64,000 bases of DNA from Verrucomicrobiia bacterium (GTDB lineage Bacteria; Verrucomicrobiota; Verrucomicrobiia; Verrucomicrobiales; Akkermansiaceae), in contig JAUIJD010000013.1 in the NCBI GenBank assembly GCA_030431475.1, positions 1-64,000 of the forward strand. Reading direction: 5' to 3'. The notes under the pieces were generated by a model. That model was not told the DNA's origin. It did no database searches and saw only the letters and a list, made by a program, of their open reading frames with translations. The position numbers and the translations under genes were made by a program. Below are positions 10,501 to 19,634 of the stretch, one piece after another. Positions within the stretch are counted from its first letter, which is position 1, and every line of letters starts with the position of its first letter.

Positions 10501-10795
10501 CGACAACAAGACGCCGCTTCCCCACGATCTCGTCCTGCGCTTTCCGCAAGCCGTGTCGTGCGAGGGACTGTCGCTCACCTCCCGCCCGGATGGCAGTCGG
10601 AACGGACGGGTGAAAGAGGTCGTCGTCCTCGGCCCCGACAGTGAGGAGATCGCTCGGGCTGCGTTTCCCGACTCACCGCAACCGCAGCAACTCTGGTTCC
10701 CCGAACCGGTGAAAGCCGGGGAGCTGACGATTCGCATCGTCGGAAGCCACACACCTCCCTTCGCCTCGCTGGCAGAAATCGACCTCATCCCATGA
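7586..10795 (+). CDS. GH2-type glycosidase with C-terminal discoidin-like domain
   Basis: Secreted GH2-type enzyme of 1069 residues. The start is the ATG overlapping the previous stop (ATGA); the frame is open further upstream but that part lies in the SGNH gene. It has a signal peptide (MRLLITSLAAAFAVHA), an N-terminal jelly roll (LSLAGEWRFALDP), an Ig-like domain and a TIM barrel with candidate acid/base Glu444 in YGNEPG and nucleophile Glu530 in SHEIGQW. About residues 930-1069 form an F5/8 type C-like domain (AIDGDPKTFWHTEF) that probably binds polysaccharide. It is paralogous to the genes at 2 and 10792 and coupled to both neighbours by overlaps. Confidence 0.9.
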   Translation: MRLLITSLAAAFAVHADEPLSLAGEWRFALDPGDHGLRDSPQNWKFPDTIQLPGILTAQGFGDKPTIETEWTGKGWEPRHLFREWQSDENFKMPFFLTPPRHYLGPAWYQRELDIPEAWEGKRVRLFLERVHWESIVWIDGERVGRGDSLGTPHLFDLGPLEPGPHTITLRIDNRLDEVNPGPLAHSVTDHTQGNWNGAVGRIELQPLPSSHIDQVTVTATLDGEVRVEVRGEVAPEVREAGLRLEIHPVDDPGRTTFLQSGVVPRDAAGRFEVTRVAQVAGPRPWSEFDPALYHVRAFLSTGDDMPADRSTTTFGFREIENRGGTLMINGRRAFMRGTLECAIFPRLGHPPTDVASWKRIIRICKEHGLNHMRFHSWCPPEAAFIAADELGFYLQPEASAWANGSAQVGSGRPVDAWINAETDRILATYGNHPSFAFMAYGNEPGGPKHKEWLADWVKRQRDKDPRRLYTTGAGWPVIEGSDYHLPMNPRIQGWGQGLRSIINARPPSTQFDWRDYTSKHRDAPVISHEIGQWCVYPNFREIEKYTGYFKALNFEIFRETARRNGILDQSEDFLMASGKWQAAAYKHDIEAALRTPGFGGFQLLDLHDFPGQGTALVGVLDAFWDEKGYITPEEFRRFSGPVVPLARMRKMVLTRNESLQASLELAHFGDGDFKSFEPAWSLSHGDQILAAGTLDPRPLAAGNVHSLGNLELSLSRFPAPSKLTFTLGGKGTGISNSWDVFLYEPRAPEVPEVTTTRTLEETRAALAEGQAVLWLADPAQVADDPAFPLQIGFSPIFWNTAYTDWQPPHTLGLLNRADHPALAAFPTDTHSNWQWWEIVSRSRPFILTPHHELKPIVQPIDDWVTNRKLALVFEAKVGEGRLLACSADLESDANQRPAARQLLASLRKYAASPAFQPATELRPADLDRIMKTPPRVVTLGATISASSEAAGYEAGLAIDGDPKTFWHTEFNDNKTPLPHDLVLRFPQAVSCEGLSLTSRPDGSRNGRVKEVVVLGPDSEEIARAAFPDSPQPQQLWFPEPVKAGELTIRIVGSHTPPFASLAEIDLIP

Positions 10796-13700
10796 TCCTC
10801 CGCACGCTGGCCGCCACCGCTCTCCTGCTCTCCGCGATTCATGCCCGGACCATGTCCCTCGCCGGCGAGTGGAAGTTCGTTCTCGATCCGCAGGACCTCG
10901 GTCTCAAGGCCGGACCGGACACATGGAACTTCCCGGACACGATCCAACTTCCGGGCACCACCGCCGGGCAAGCGAAAGGCACGCCCGTCGCGATCGAACT
11001 GAACCTCGGGAAACCCGCGATGCAGCACCTGCATCAGAAGTTCCCCTACACCGGACCGGCCTGGTACCAACGCACCGTCAGCATCCCCACCGACTGGAAG
11101 GATCACGACATCTTCCTCACCCTTGAGCGGGTGCTGTGGGAATCGCGTGTCTGGATTGACGGCAATCCCGTCGGCAGCCCGCAGAACTCGCTCAGCGCAC
11201 CCCACCGCTACGACCTCACGACCGCCCTCACGCCCGGTCGCAAGCACACGCTCACGCTGCGCATCGACAACCGCCCACAGGTCGACATCGGCACCATCGG
11301 TCACGCCTACACCCAGGAAACCCAGACGATCTGGAACGGCGTCATCGGCGAGCTCAAGTTGGAGGCCGTGCCGATTTCGCGGATCCAGCACCTCGGCATC
11401 CGCACCCTCCCCGACCGCACGGGCCTGGAGCTTGAGCTGGAGTTCTTCAGCAAGCGCGTGATCGAGAAGGCCGACCTTCACATCGGCATCCGCCCGGACG
11501 GCGAAGACGGGCTTCGCAGCGTGATGAAGACCCGCCTTCGCATCGCCCCCGGGACCACCCGTCAGACCGTGAAGCTGGGACCGCTGCCGGACGGGCTCGC
11601 CGGGTGGTCGGAGCTCAGCCCGGCCGTCCACCAGCTCACGGTCGCGCTGGTCGCAGGCGACACCCGTCACCTCCTCACCAGGGACTTCGGCCTGCGTACC
11701 TTCACGCACACCGAGCGCGACCTCCTCATCAACGGCACCAGGACCTTCCTCCGCGGCAACCTCGAATGCGCGATCTTCCCGCAGACCGGCCATCCCGATG
11801 CCGAGGGCCCGCAGTGGGACAAGATCATGCGCACCTCCCGCGAGTATGGCCTCAACCACCTGCGCTTCCATTCGTGGTGCCCGCCGTCCGCCGCCTTCGA
11901 GGCCGCCGACCGCCACGGCATCTATCTTCAGGTGGAACTTCCGAACTGGACCTTCGACATGGGCCGAAAGCCGAAGACCGACGCCTTCCTCAAGGCCGAG
12001 GGCGAGCGCATCCTGCGCGAATACGGCCACCATCCGTCCTTCGTCATGCTCTCGCTCGGCAACGAACTGAAGGGCGACCTCACCCATATGGACGGCCTGA
12101 TCGAGCACTTCCGCGCCCTCGATCCCGACAAGCTCTACACCTCCACCAGCTACGCCTTCTCCCCGCGCGGCGCCAAGGCCGGTCCCCAGGACGATTTCTT
12201 CATCACCCAGCAGTCCGCCTCCGGATGGGTCCGCGGCCAGGGTTTCATCAACTCCACCTTTCCCACCACCGACAGCGACTACGCCGAGGGACTCTCGTCG
12301 GTCACCGTCCCGCTCGTCACCCACGAGGTCGGACAGTACGTCGTCTATCCCAACCTCGCCGAGCTGCCGAAGTACGAATCCACCCCGATGCGCCCGACCG
12401 CCCTCGAGGCGATCCGCGCCGACCTCCGGGAAAAGGACCTCCTCGACGACGCCGCCCGCTTCACCCGCGACTCCGGCAAGCTCGCCGCGCTGCTCTACAA
12501 GGAGGACATCGAGCGTGCCCTGAGGACGAAGGACCTGGCCGGCATTCAACTCCTCCAACTCCAGGACTTCCCCGGCCAGAGTACTGCCACCGTCGGCCTG
12601 CTCGATGCCTTCTGGGACAGCAAGGGACTCATCGACCCCGCACGCTTCCGCGACTTCAGCTCCCCCGTCGTCCCCCTCGCCCGGATGGAGAAGTTCGTGT
12701 GGGAGAACAGCGAAACCTTCACCGCCGACCTCGAGCTCGCGAACTTCTCGGAGTCCCCGCTCACCACCGGTTTCACGGCCAAGCTGGTCGACCCCCGGGG
12801 CGTCGAGGTCGCCGAGACCCGCTTCGACCCGAAGGAGCACCCCGTCGGCAACGGGCTTCCCGTCGGCCGCTACCAGGCGCCCCTCGCCGCCTTCGGCGCC
12901 GCCACGCGACTCGATTTCGTCGTCGAGTCGGACGACGGCTCCGCCCGCAACTCGTGGCCGGTCTGGATCTACCCCGCCGAGCAGGAGGCGCCCGAGGTCG
13001 TGACCCACACCGCCGTCTCCGACGCCTGCCTCGCCGACCTCGCCGCCGGCAAGTCCGTACTGCTGCTCCCCGCCGGCAACGCGATCCGCAACCCGATCGC
13101 CGCGCGCTTCATCCCGGTCTTCTGGTCGCCGCTCCACTTCCCCAACCAACCGGGCACCCTCGGCGCCACCATCGACGCCGACCATCCGCTGTGGCGGCAC
13201 TTCCCCACCGACACCCACACCAACTGGCAATGGTGGGAGCTCACCGCCAACTCCGCCGCGGTCGATCTCACCGGCTTCGACCCGGCCGTCGGCAAGCCCT
13301 TCCGCTTCATCGACAAGTACAACCGCAACGCCCTGCCGGCCGCCATCTTCGAGGCCAAGGTGGGCCCGGGGAAACTTCTCGTCTGCACTCTCGACGTGAC
13401 CGGCACCCCAGAGGAACGCATCGTCGCCCGCCAGCTCCACCGGGCCCTGAAACATCGAGCCGCCTCGGACGATTTCGACCCTTCCGGCTCGCTCACGCCG
13501 GAACAGTTGCGTTCCCTCTTCCGCGAAAGCGGCATCACCGCCACCGCCTCCAGCAGCCACCCGGATTACCCGGCCGCCCTCGCCATCGACGGCGACCCGG
13601 CCACCCTCTGGCACTCCGACTGGCGCGACGCGGATGCGAGCCTGCCCATCACCCTCACCCTCGATCTCCAGCAGCCGACCGCCGTCGCCGGAGTCCGCCT

Positions 13701-13986
13701 GCGCAACCGTGCCGACAACCGCAACGGCCGCGTGAAGAACTTTCACCTGGAGATCTCCGCCGATGGCGATCGCTGGCGTCCGATCACCGGACCCACCGCC
13801 CTGCCGGACGGCGGCGCGCCCGAGTCCATCCTGTTCCCCGAGCCGATGAAGCTGCGGGCCCTTCGCTTCATCGCCCGGTCCAGCCACACCGGCACCCCGC
13901 TCGCCAGCCTCGCCGAGTTCGAGATCATCCCCGCCGAACCTGGCGACGTGCGCGAACTCGGCATCATCCCCGGCTTCAACGACTGA
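10792..13986 (+). CDS. GH2-type glycosidase with C-terminal discoidin-like domain
   Basis: Third tandem GH2-type paralogue, 1064 residues. Signal peptide MILRTLAATALLLSAIHA, jelly roll starting MSLAGEWKFVLDP, Ig-like domain, and TIM barrel with candidate acid/base Glu425 in LGNELKG and nucleophile Glu512 in THEVGQY. An F5/8 type C-like domain lies at about 915-1045 (AIDGDPATLWHSDWRD). It starts in an ATGA overlap with the previous stop and is the last member of the coupled chain. Sequence divergence between the paralogues outside the active site suggests different linkages or substituents, but this is inference. Confidence 0.9.
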   Translation: MILRTLAATALLLSAIHARTMSLAGEWKFVLDPQDLGLKAGPDTWNFPDTIQLPGTTAGQAKGTPVAIELNLGKPAMQHLHQKFPYTGPAWYQRTVSIPTDWKDHDIFLTLERVLWESRVWIDGNPVGSPQNSLSAPHRYDLTTALTPGRKHTLTLRIDNRPQVDIGTIGHAYTQETQTIWNGVIGELKLEAVPISRIQHLGIRTLPDRTGLELELEFFSKRVIEKADLHIGIRPDGEDGLRSVMKTRLRIAPGTTRQTVKLGPLPDGLAGWSELSPAVHQLTVALVAGDTRHLLTRDFGLRTFTHTERDLLINGTRTFLRGNLECAIFPQTGHPDAEGPQWDKIMRTSREYGLNHLRFHSWCPPSAAFEAADRHGIYLQVELPNWTFDMGRKPKTDAFLKAEGERILREYGHHPSFVMLSLGNELKGDLTHMDGLIEHFRALDPDKLYTSTSYAFSPRGAKAGPQDDFFITQQSASGWVRGQGFINSTFPTTDSDYAEGLSSVTVPLVTHEVGQYVVYPNLAELPKYESTPMRPTALEAIRADLREKDLLDDAARFTRDSGKLAALLYKEDIERALRTKDLAGIQLLQLQDFPGQSTATVGLLDAFWDSKGLIDPARFRDFSSPVVPLARMEKFVWENSETFTADLELANFSESPLTTGFTAKLVDPRGVEVAETRFDPKEHPVGNGLPVGRYQAPLAAFGAATRLDFVVESDDGSARNSWPVWIYPAEQEAPEVVTHTAVSDACLADLAAGKSVLLLPAGNAIRNPIAARFIPVFWSPLHFPNQPGTLGATIDADHPLWRHFPTDTHTNWQWWELTANSAAVDLTGFDPAVGKPFRFIDKYNRNALPAAIFEAKVGPGKLLVCTLDVTGTPEERIVARQLHRALKHRAASDDFDPSGSLTPEQLRSLFRESGITATASSSHPDYPAALAIDGDPATLWHSDWRDADASLPITLTLDLQQPTAVAGVRLRNRADNRNGRVKNFHLEISADGDRWRPITGPTALPDGGAPESILFPEPMKLRALRFIARSSHTGTPLASLAEFEIIPAEPGDVRELGIIPGFND

Positions 13987-14178
13987 TGACGGGCAAGCTC
14001 CACAGACCGCCAGGCACCGGTCCTGTAGTTCGAACGCGTGTCATGACGACCCGGAGCCGATCGTGGAGACTTCCACCCTGAGATGATCCGCAGTGCCCCA
14101 CGCCCGTCGTCGAAAACGCCGCCCATTTCGCCGTTCCCCGATCCAACACCTCGTCGCGCCAACAGGGGACCCCAGCCC

Positions 14179-15387
14179 ATGCCAGACCGAAAACCCACCG
14201 TTGCGCTCTTCATTGAAACGTCGCGCGCCTACGCCCGCGACCTCTGTCTCGGGATCGCCGACTACGCCCGGACCCATGGCGAGTGGAATTTTCTGATTCA
14301 GGAACGCGACCTCCGCGGCGGCATCCCCGAGTGGCTCGAAAGCTGGGATGGCGACGGCATCCTCTGCCGCCTCAATGATCCCGATCTCGCCGACCTGTTC
14401 GCCGGGGCTTCCTGTCCGGTCATCGACATCTACGGCCAGATCCGGCATCCGGACATCCCGTTCCTCGATACCGACGCTTCCGCGGTGGCCGAGATGGCCG
14501 CCCGCTTCTTCGTCAATTCCGCCTTCTCCAGCTTTGCCTTCTCCAGCTTTGCCTACTGCGGCTTCCCGGGGCTCTGGTTCTCGGACGACCGGAGTGCGGC
14601 CTTTGAGAAGGAAGTCGGCCGCTATGGCGCGAAAACCCACATCTACGAGCCGCCCCTCACCTGGAAGGTCGCGGACGTCGCCCGCCGCGAGTCGCTGCAT
14701 CCTTCAGGCTCGCCCGAACTGGAGAAGTGGATCACCGAGCTCCCGCCCCGAACAGCCATCCTTGCCTGCAACGACGTCCGTGCCCAACAGCTCGTGAAGG
14801 TCGCCGCAAGGATCGGAAGGAGGATCCCTGAAGACCTCGCGGTCATGGGCGTGGACGACGACCACATCATCTGCGAACTCTGCACCCCGCGCCTGACGAG
14901 CGTGCGCCCGGACACCCACACGCTCGGCTACACCGCGGCCCACTGGCTCGACCGCCTGATGCAGGGGCAGAAGCTGCCCTACCGCCAGCTCCTCGTGCCT
15001 CCGGTTCAGATCACCGAGCGGGCCTCGACCGACACCATCGCCTCGGACGACGAGGTGCTCGTGAAGGCCCTCCGCTTCATCCGCAATCATGCCCACGAGC
15101 GGATCGATGCCTCCAAGGTGGTCGAGCACGTTGGACTCTCCCGCTCGTCGGTCGAGGTCCGTTTCCGCAACAGCCTGGGCCGGACCATCAAGGGCGAAAT
15201 CACCCGGGCGAGGCTGGCCCGCGCCAGCGTCCTCCTGCGGGAAACCCGGATGAGCCTCGAAAAAATCGCCCAACAGTGCGGCTTCGCCACGGCCTCTCAC
15301 TTTCTAAAGTTGTTCAAGCGGGAGTATGCCATCACTCCGGGCGCCTACCGGCGCGAGCGCCACGAGAGCCATAAGGGCGGGAGATAA
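14179..15387 (+). CDS. XylR-like AraC-family transcriptional regulator
   Basis: DNA-binding regulator of the XylR type: an N-terminal LacI-like periplasmic-binding-protein domain (about 5-285, including ACNDVRAQQ and MGVDDD) that senses a sugar, and a C-terminal AraC double helix-turn-helix (about 295-395, IAQQCGFATASHFLKLFKREYAITPGAYRR split over two helices). The ATG at 14179 is preferred because residues upstream in frame are unlike the family. It lies 192 bases after the GH2 operon in the same direction and is its most obvious candidate regulator. It carries an in-frame 15-base tandem duplication in the core of the sensor domain. Confidence 0.88.
   Translation: MPDRKPTVALFIETSRAYARDLCLGIADYARTHGEWNFLIQERDLRGGIPEWLESWDGDGILCRLNDPDLADLFAGASCPVIDIYGQIRHPDIPFLDTDASAVAEMAARFFVNSAFSSFAFSSFAYCGFPGLWFSDDRSAAFEKEVGRYGAKTHIYEPPLTWKVADVARRESLHPSGSPELEKWITELPPRTAILACNDVRAQQLVKVAARIGRRIPEDLAVMGVDDDHIICELCTPRLTSVRPDTHTLGYTAAHWLDRLMQGQKLPYRQLLVPPVQITERASTDTIASDDEVLVKALRFIRNHAHERIDASKVVEHVGLSRSSVEVRFRNSLGRTIKGEITRARLARASVLLRETRMSLEKIAQQCGFATASHFLKLFKREYAITPGAYRRERHESHKGGR
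14521..14550 (+). repeat. 15-base in-frame tandem duplication in the regulator gene
   Basis: GCCTTCTCCAGCTTT occurs twice in direct tandem and is followed by GCCTACTGC. The protein reads NSAFSSFAFSSFAYCG, where family members usually have one copy of the AFSSF-like strand before the YCG motif. The two copies are identical, so the duplication is recent or conserved by selection. Confidence 0.9.
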
Positions 15388-15440
15388 CAACGTCGTACTG
15401 GACCATATCCAACCACGCTCGGTCGGAGTTCGTTGGCCAT

Positions 15441-16211
15441 ATGAAAGGTTGGTCCATGTTCCATTTTCCCGCGAAGAAGCGCAGGCCCGGCTTCACGCTG
15501 GTCGAACTGATGGTGGCCCTGGTGATCGTGGTCGTGCTCGCCGGGCTCATTTTCTTCGGTGTCCAGCGGGCCCGCGAGAGCGCACGCGTCGCCACCAATA
15601 TCGGCAACCTTCGAAATCTCGGACCGATGGTCACGATGCTCTCCGACGACCTCGGGGGCTACCCTCCGGGTTGGAGCTTCTCCAAGGCAGAATCGTGGGC
15701 CGATCTGATCGTGCGCGAGATGCACGGCGATTCGGCACGTCAGGACGATCTGCTCCTCTCCCCGGTCGAGGCCCGCAACATTCCCCCGAATCTGAACTCC
15801 ACGGCGATCAGCAACTACGCCGTCAATCCCTTCATCTTCGTCCAAGAAGGCTACGCCGGAGAACGCGGCTACGTCGTGAACAGCGCCCGACTGCGGCGCC
15901 CATCCCAGCAAATCCTGCTGGGTGACGCCCTGCCCCGCTCGGACGAAGCCCCCTACGGCTTTTCGATGGTCGTCTGGTGGGGGCTGCGCTCCGGGACCGG
16001 AAACACCGGGAGCCCGCCGGTTTCGCCTCAGTCCCGCGCCAACCGCTCCATCAGCCTTCCCTCCAACATTGTCGAGATGACCTCGGACAGCGGCAAGGGA
16101 CTCCCCGCCTTTCGCAATCGCGGGAAAGGCCACTTCCTCTTCGCCGACGGACACGTCGAGGCTCTCGCGCCGGATGAACTGAAGTACAAGCACTTCGCCA
16201 TTTCCTACTAA
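15441..16211 (+). CDS. Type II secretion/pseudopilin-like protein with prepilin cleavage motif
   Basis: Secreted or membrane-anchored pseudopilin-like protein of 256 residues. The N-terminal type III signal is KRRPG followed by FTLVELMVALVIVVVLAGLI, with cleavage expected after Gly18 and methylation of Phe19. A variable cargo domain follows, ending in FADGHVEAL, the DG-containing motif seen in the expanded pseudopilin families of Verrucomicrobia and Planctomycetes. A second ATG at 15456 is also possible. It lies 53 bases after the regulator gene. Such proteins are numerous in these phyla and mostly uncharacterised; a role in secretion or surface attachment is a guess. Confidence 0.85.
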   Translation: MKGWSMFHFPAKKRRPGFTLVELMVALVIVVVLAGLIFFGVQRARESARVATNIGNLRNLGPMVTMLSDDLGGYPPGWSFSKAESWADLIVREMHGDSARQDDLLLSPVEARNIPPNLNSTAISNYAVNPFIFVQEGYAGERGYVVNSARLRRPSQQILLGDALPRSDEAPYGFSMVVWWGLRSGTGNTGSPPVSPQSRANRSISLPSNIVEMTSDSGKGLPAFRNRGKGHFLFADGHVEALAPDELKYKHFAISY

Positions 16212-16258
16212 GTCGGCATCCCTCCTTGGAATACCAAAAGGGACTACGAACCCGTAAA

Positions 16259-16272
16259 AACAGGCAATTCCC
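16259..16272 (+). promoter_or_regulatory. Shared 14-base upstream motif, copy 1
   Basis: AACAGGCAATTCCC lies 48 bases before the start of the calcium-repeat protein gene. It matches 13 of 14 bases of the motif upstream of the paralogous PEP-CTERM gene (19635). Function unknown; it could be part of a promoter or activator site. Confidence 0.4.
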
Positions 16273-16320
16273 TCCAGCGGGCTCCTGCCATTTCTTGTCA
16301 ATAACCCAGTCGCACTATCC

Positions 16321-19300
16321 ATGAAAAAAAACCTCCTCCCCCGGACCTTCGAAGCGTCGCTCTTCTTGCCGGCCATCAGTCTCACCCTCGCATGCCTTCC
16401 TGCGGCACAAGCCGGCGTGGTCACCCTCCTTCCCTCCGACATCAATGGCGGTGACTCCGCCACGGCATCGTTCAGCAATGCCGATGTCACTCTCACGCCC
16501 CTTCAGGGCGGCGCGGCGGCCACCTTCAATGGCAATGCGGCTCGTCTGGGCATCGACGACTTCGGCACCAACGTCAACGCCTTCAACGACCCCGACACGG
16601 ATCCCAACAACGGCAATGAGGAGCAGCTTGAGTTCCAGTTCTCCGCCACGGCCGGCCTCACCGGGATCAGCTGGGACTACTCCCGCGCGGACGGACCGGA
16701 CCCCCTCTCCGGCGTGATCATCAGCGGCTTCAGCTCCGACCCCGGGGCCACCCTCAGCGGAGCCACCGGGGGCGGCAGCGTCAGCTACAGCAATGGCTCC
16801 CTTCTCATCAAGGTCGGCTACGTTTCCAACGGCGACGATGGCATTCTCACCCTTTCCAACCCGGGAGCCAGCGCCGGTGCGACCCTGCTGCTCTCGGTCA
16901 CCGACGAAGACCAGGCGGGCGCCCAGTTGGCCGTCACCTCCATCTCCTACGAGGACGCGGTTCCGACCCAGGCGCCGGTCATCAACGATCCCCTTCCCGC
17001 CACCCTGTCCCCCGGCGACGGCGTCTCGACGACGCTTGCGGTCGGCATTGAAGCGGGTGCCGCCCCGGCCCCGACCTACCTCTGGGAGTACGACGACGGC
17101 GGCGGCTTCGTCACCGTCGGCACCGACCTCACCTACACCTTCACCGCCGGGGCCGCCACCGACGGCACCTACCGCGTGACCATCACCAACGTCGCCGGCA
17201 GCGACTCGAGCACCACGGTCGTCACCGCCATCGACGATGGCGACGGCATCGACAACCAGTGGGAGGTCGACAACTTCGGCGACTTCCTGCTCTACGGGGC
17301 GACCGACGATGTCGACACGCCCGACCCCGACGGACTGGACAACGCCGGTGAGTTCGCCGCCGGCACCGACCCGAACGATCCCGACACCGACGACGACGGC
17401 CTTCTCGACGGCGACGAAGCCGCCAACAACGCCAACCCACTGGTCGCCGACACCGATGGCGACGGCTTCTGGGACGGCTACGAGGTGAACACCGCGGGCT
17501 CCGCCGCCGACGACCCCGACGATGCCCCCATCGCGGACTCCGGCCGGAACTCGATCGGCATCACCTTCGCCGCGACCGCCGGCAACGGCGCCAACGTCAA
17601 CCTCAGCCCCCTCGCTCTCGCCGGCGCCCCCGGCTACGTCCAGAAGAACTGGAACACCCCGCCGGCCTTCCCGAATGCGGCGGTCACCACCACGGAACTC
17701 GACATCACCTCTCCCACTGCCGGCGCCCTCGTCGACTCGTCCGGCAACACGACGACCGCCACCTACTTCATCCAGTCGGCCGGTGCCTTCAGCCGCCTCA
17801 ACAACCCGCAGATCTCCGCCAGCGGGCTCTACTCGGGCTACCTCTTCGCCAACGCCACGGACGACACCGTCTTCATCGACATCGACAACGTCCCCTACTC
17901 CCGATACGACGTCGTGATCTACGTCATGGGCTTCGGTGCGAACGTCACGGGCACGGTGACCGACGCCATCGATGGCCTGGCCTACACCTTCGGCGCGCCC
18001 GCCATCCTCGCCGAGGGGGACGAACCCCAGTGGTACCGCTCGGCCGACCAAACCACGGTCTCCAACGGCACCTTCGAGAACTTCCCCACGGCCACCCACG
18101 TCATCTTCCGCGGTCTCTCAGGCTCCAACCAGAGCTTCGACCTGACCCGCATCATCGACAACGCGGGCATCGCCGCCATCCAGATCGTCGAGGCTCCCGA
18201 CAGCGACGGCGACGGCATGGGCGACGTTTATGAAATCTCGGCCGGACTCGACCCCAACGACGACGGCACCACCGATCCGGTCAACGAAGGCGCCAACGGC
18301 GACTTCGACGGCGACGGAATCTTCAACATCGACGAGCACGACAACGGCACCAACCCGACCTCGGACGACACCGACAACGACGGCTACACCGACGACGTCG
18401 AAACCGACACCGGCACCTTCAACTCGACCGCCGACCCCGGCACGGACCCCCGCATCGCGGATGGCGACGGAGACGGCCTCCTGGACGGCGTCGAGAGCGG
18501 TGGCGGCACCTTCGTTGATGAAACGAACACCGGCACCGATCCCTTCGTCGCCGACACCGGAGACACCGACCTCGACGGCTGGGCCGACAACTACGAGATC
18601 CTGAACGGCCCGACCGACTACACCGACCCGGCAGACCCGGGCGGACCGAACCCCGCCGGCTTTGCCATCGCCTTCAACTCGATCGCCGGCTTCGGCACCT
18701 CGGGCAGCGTTGAATTCGGCGACCTCGTCTTCGCGGGAGCCCCGGGCGTCGAACAGCGCAACTGGAACCGGACCATCGACCTCGCGAACAACGACGTCGA
18801 TGCCAGCGGCGACATCACCAAGATCGGCACCCCGAATCTAGGAGAACTGGTCGACTCCAGTGGCACCGTGATCGGCGATGGCGCCACCGGCGTGGGAGTC
18901 AGTTTCTCGGCGGGAAATGGAGCGTTCTCCTCCCAGCCGGACCCCGCCACCCCCTACGGCCGGCTGTTCAACTCGTTCATCTTCGGACGGGACACCGGCG
19001 TGGCGGGCCAGGACCCCGACAGCTCCATCACGCTCACCGGCATCCCCTACGCCAGCTACGACGTGTATGTCTACTTCGGCTCCGAGTCGGACAACCGGAT
19101 CGGCACCATTTCGAGCAGCTCCGCCGGAACCACCTATTCGTTCACGACCGACGTCAACACCGGGAGCCCCGGCTCCTACTTGCAGACCACCGACACGGGA
19201 ACGGCCTACCCGCAGGCCAACTACGCGGTCTTCTCCGGCCAAACCGGCGGCACCTTCGACGTCACCGTCACGGTCGGAGCCCTGCAGAACTCGATGGGCA

Positions 19301-19566
19301 TCTACGGCATCCAGGTGGTCGATACCAGCGGCGCCGGCGGACCCATGATGGTGCTCGAGAATCCTCAATACGACAGCATCAACGACACCTTTACGGCCGA
19401 CTTCGTCACCGACACCGCCGGCACCTACATCTTCGAGCGCAGCCAAACCCTCGGCAACGACTGGATCCAGATCGGCTCCGCGCTGACCGTCGGTGCCGGC
19501 ACCACCCCGGTGACCGATCCGGCAGCGCCTTCCGACGAGGCGTTCTACCGCGTGAGAGAGCCGTAA
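16321..19566 (+). CDS. Large secreted protein with calcium-binding thrombospondin type 3-like repeats
   Basis: Secreted protein of 1081 residues with a signal peptide ending near AQAG. Residues about 30-215 are a beta-rich domain starting VTLLPSDINGGD, shared with the PEP-CTERM protein at 19736. An Ig-like segment follows, then Asp-rich DxDxDG repeats (about 305-400 and 625-765) that should bind calcium. A duplicated module of about 200 residues comes after each repeat block (starting SIGITFAATAGNG and FAIAFNSIAGFG; both contain AGAPG and LVDSSG). The C-terminus resembles the common ending FYRVRE and lacks a PEP-CTERM anchor. It is probably an adhesive or structural surface protein; no catalytic motif was seen. 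Confidence 0.8.
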   Translation: MKKNLLPRTFEASLFLPAISLTLACLPAAQAGVVTLLPSDINGGDSATASFSNADVTLTPLQGGAAATFNGNAARLGIDDFGTNVNAFNDPDTDPNNGNEEQLEFQFSATAGLTGISWDYSRADGPDPLSGVIISGFSSDPGATLSGATGGGSVSYSNGSLLIKVGYVSNGDDGILTLSNPGASAGATLLLSVTDEDQAGAQLAVTSISYEDAVPTQAPVINDPLPATLSPGDGVSTTLAVGIEAGAAPAPTYLWEYDDGGGFVTVGTDLTYTFTAGAATDGTYRVTITNVAGSDSSTTVVTAIDDGDGIDNQWEVDNFGDFLLYGATDDVDTPDPDGLDNAGEFAAGTDPNDPDTDDDGLLDGDEAANNANPLVADTDGDGFWDGYEVNTAGSAADDPDDAPIADSGRNSIGITFAATAGNGANVNLSPLALAGAPGYVQKNWNTPPAFPNAAVTTTELDITSPTAGALVDSSGNTTTATYFIQSAGAFSRLNNPQISASGLYSGYLFANATDDTVFIDIDNVPYSRYDVVIYVMGFGANVTGTVTDAIDGLAYTFGAPAILAEGDEPQWYRSADQTTVSNGTFENFPTATHVIFRGLSGSNQSFDLTRIIDNAGIAAIQIVEAPDSDGDGMGDVYEISAGLDPNDDGTTDPVNEGANGDFDGDGIFNIDEHDNGTNPTSDDTDNDGYTDDVETDTGTFNSTADPGTDPRIADGDGDGLLDGVESGGGTFVDETNTGTDPFVADTGDTDLDGWADNYEILNGPTDYTDPADPGGPNPAGFAIAFNSIAGFGTSGSVEFGDLVFAGAPGVEQRNWNRTIDLANNDVDASGDITKIGTPNLGELVDSSGTVIGDGATGVGVSFSAGNGAFSSQPDPATPYGRLFNSFIFGRDTGVAGQDPDSSITLTGIPYASYDVYVYFGSESDNRIGTISSSSAGTTYSFTTDVNTGSPGSYLQTTDTGTAYPQANYAVFSGQTGGTFDVTVTVGALQNSMGIYGIQVVDTSGAGGPMMVLENPQYDSINDTFTADFVTDTAGTYIFERSQTLGNDWIQIGSALTVGAGTTPVTDPAAPSDEAFYRVREP

Positions 19567-19634
19567 GCCGCCCGCGGAGCAACTTCATCTCAACTGCTCC
19601 ACGGACCCATCAAGAACGACGATTGAATTAGCAG

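Noticed and set aside
10042-13887. 1281-codon open frame antisense to the third GH2 gene
   Set aside because: It is a shadow of GC-rich coding sequence: its protein is Gly/Glu/Val-rich low-complexity text with no family motifs, while the + strand frame has a full GH2 domain set.
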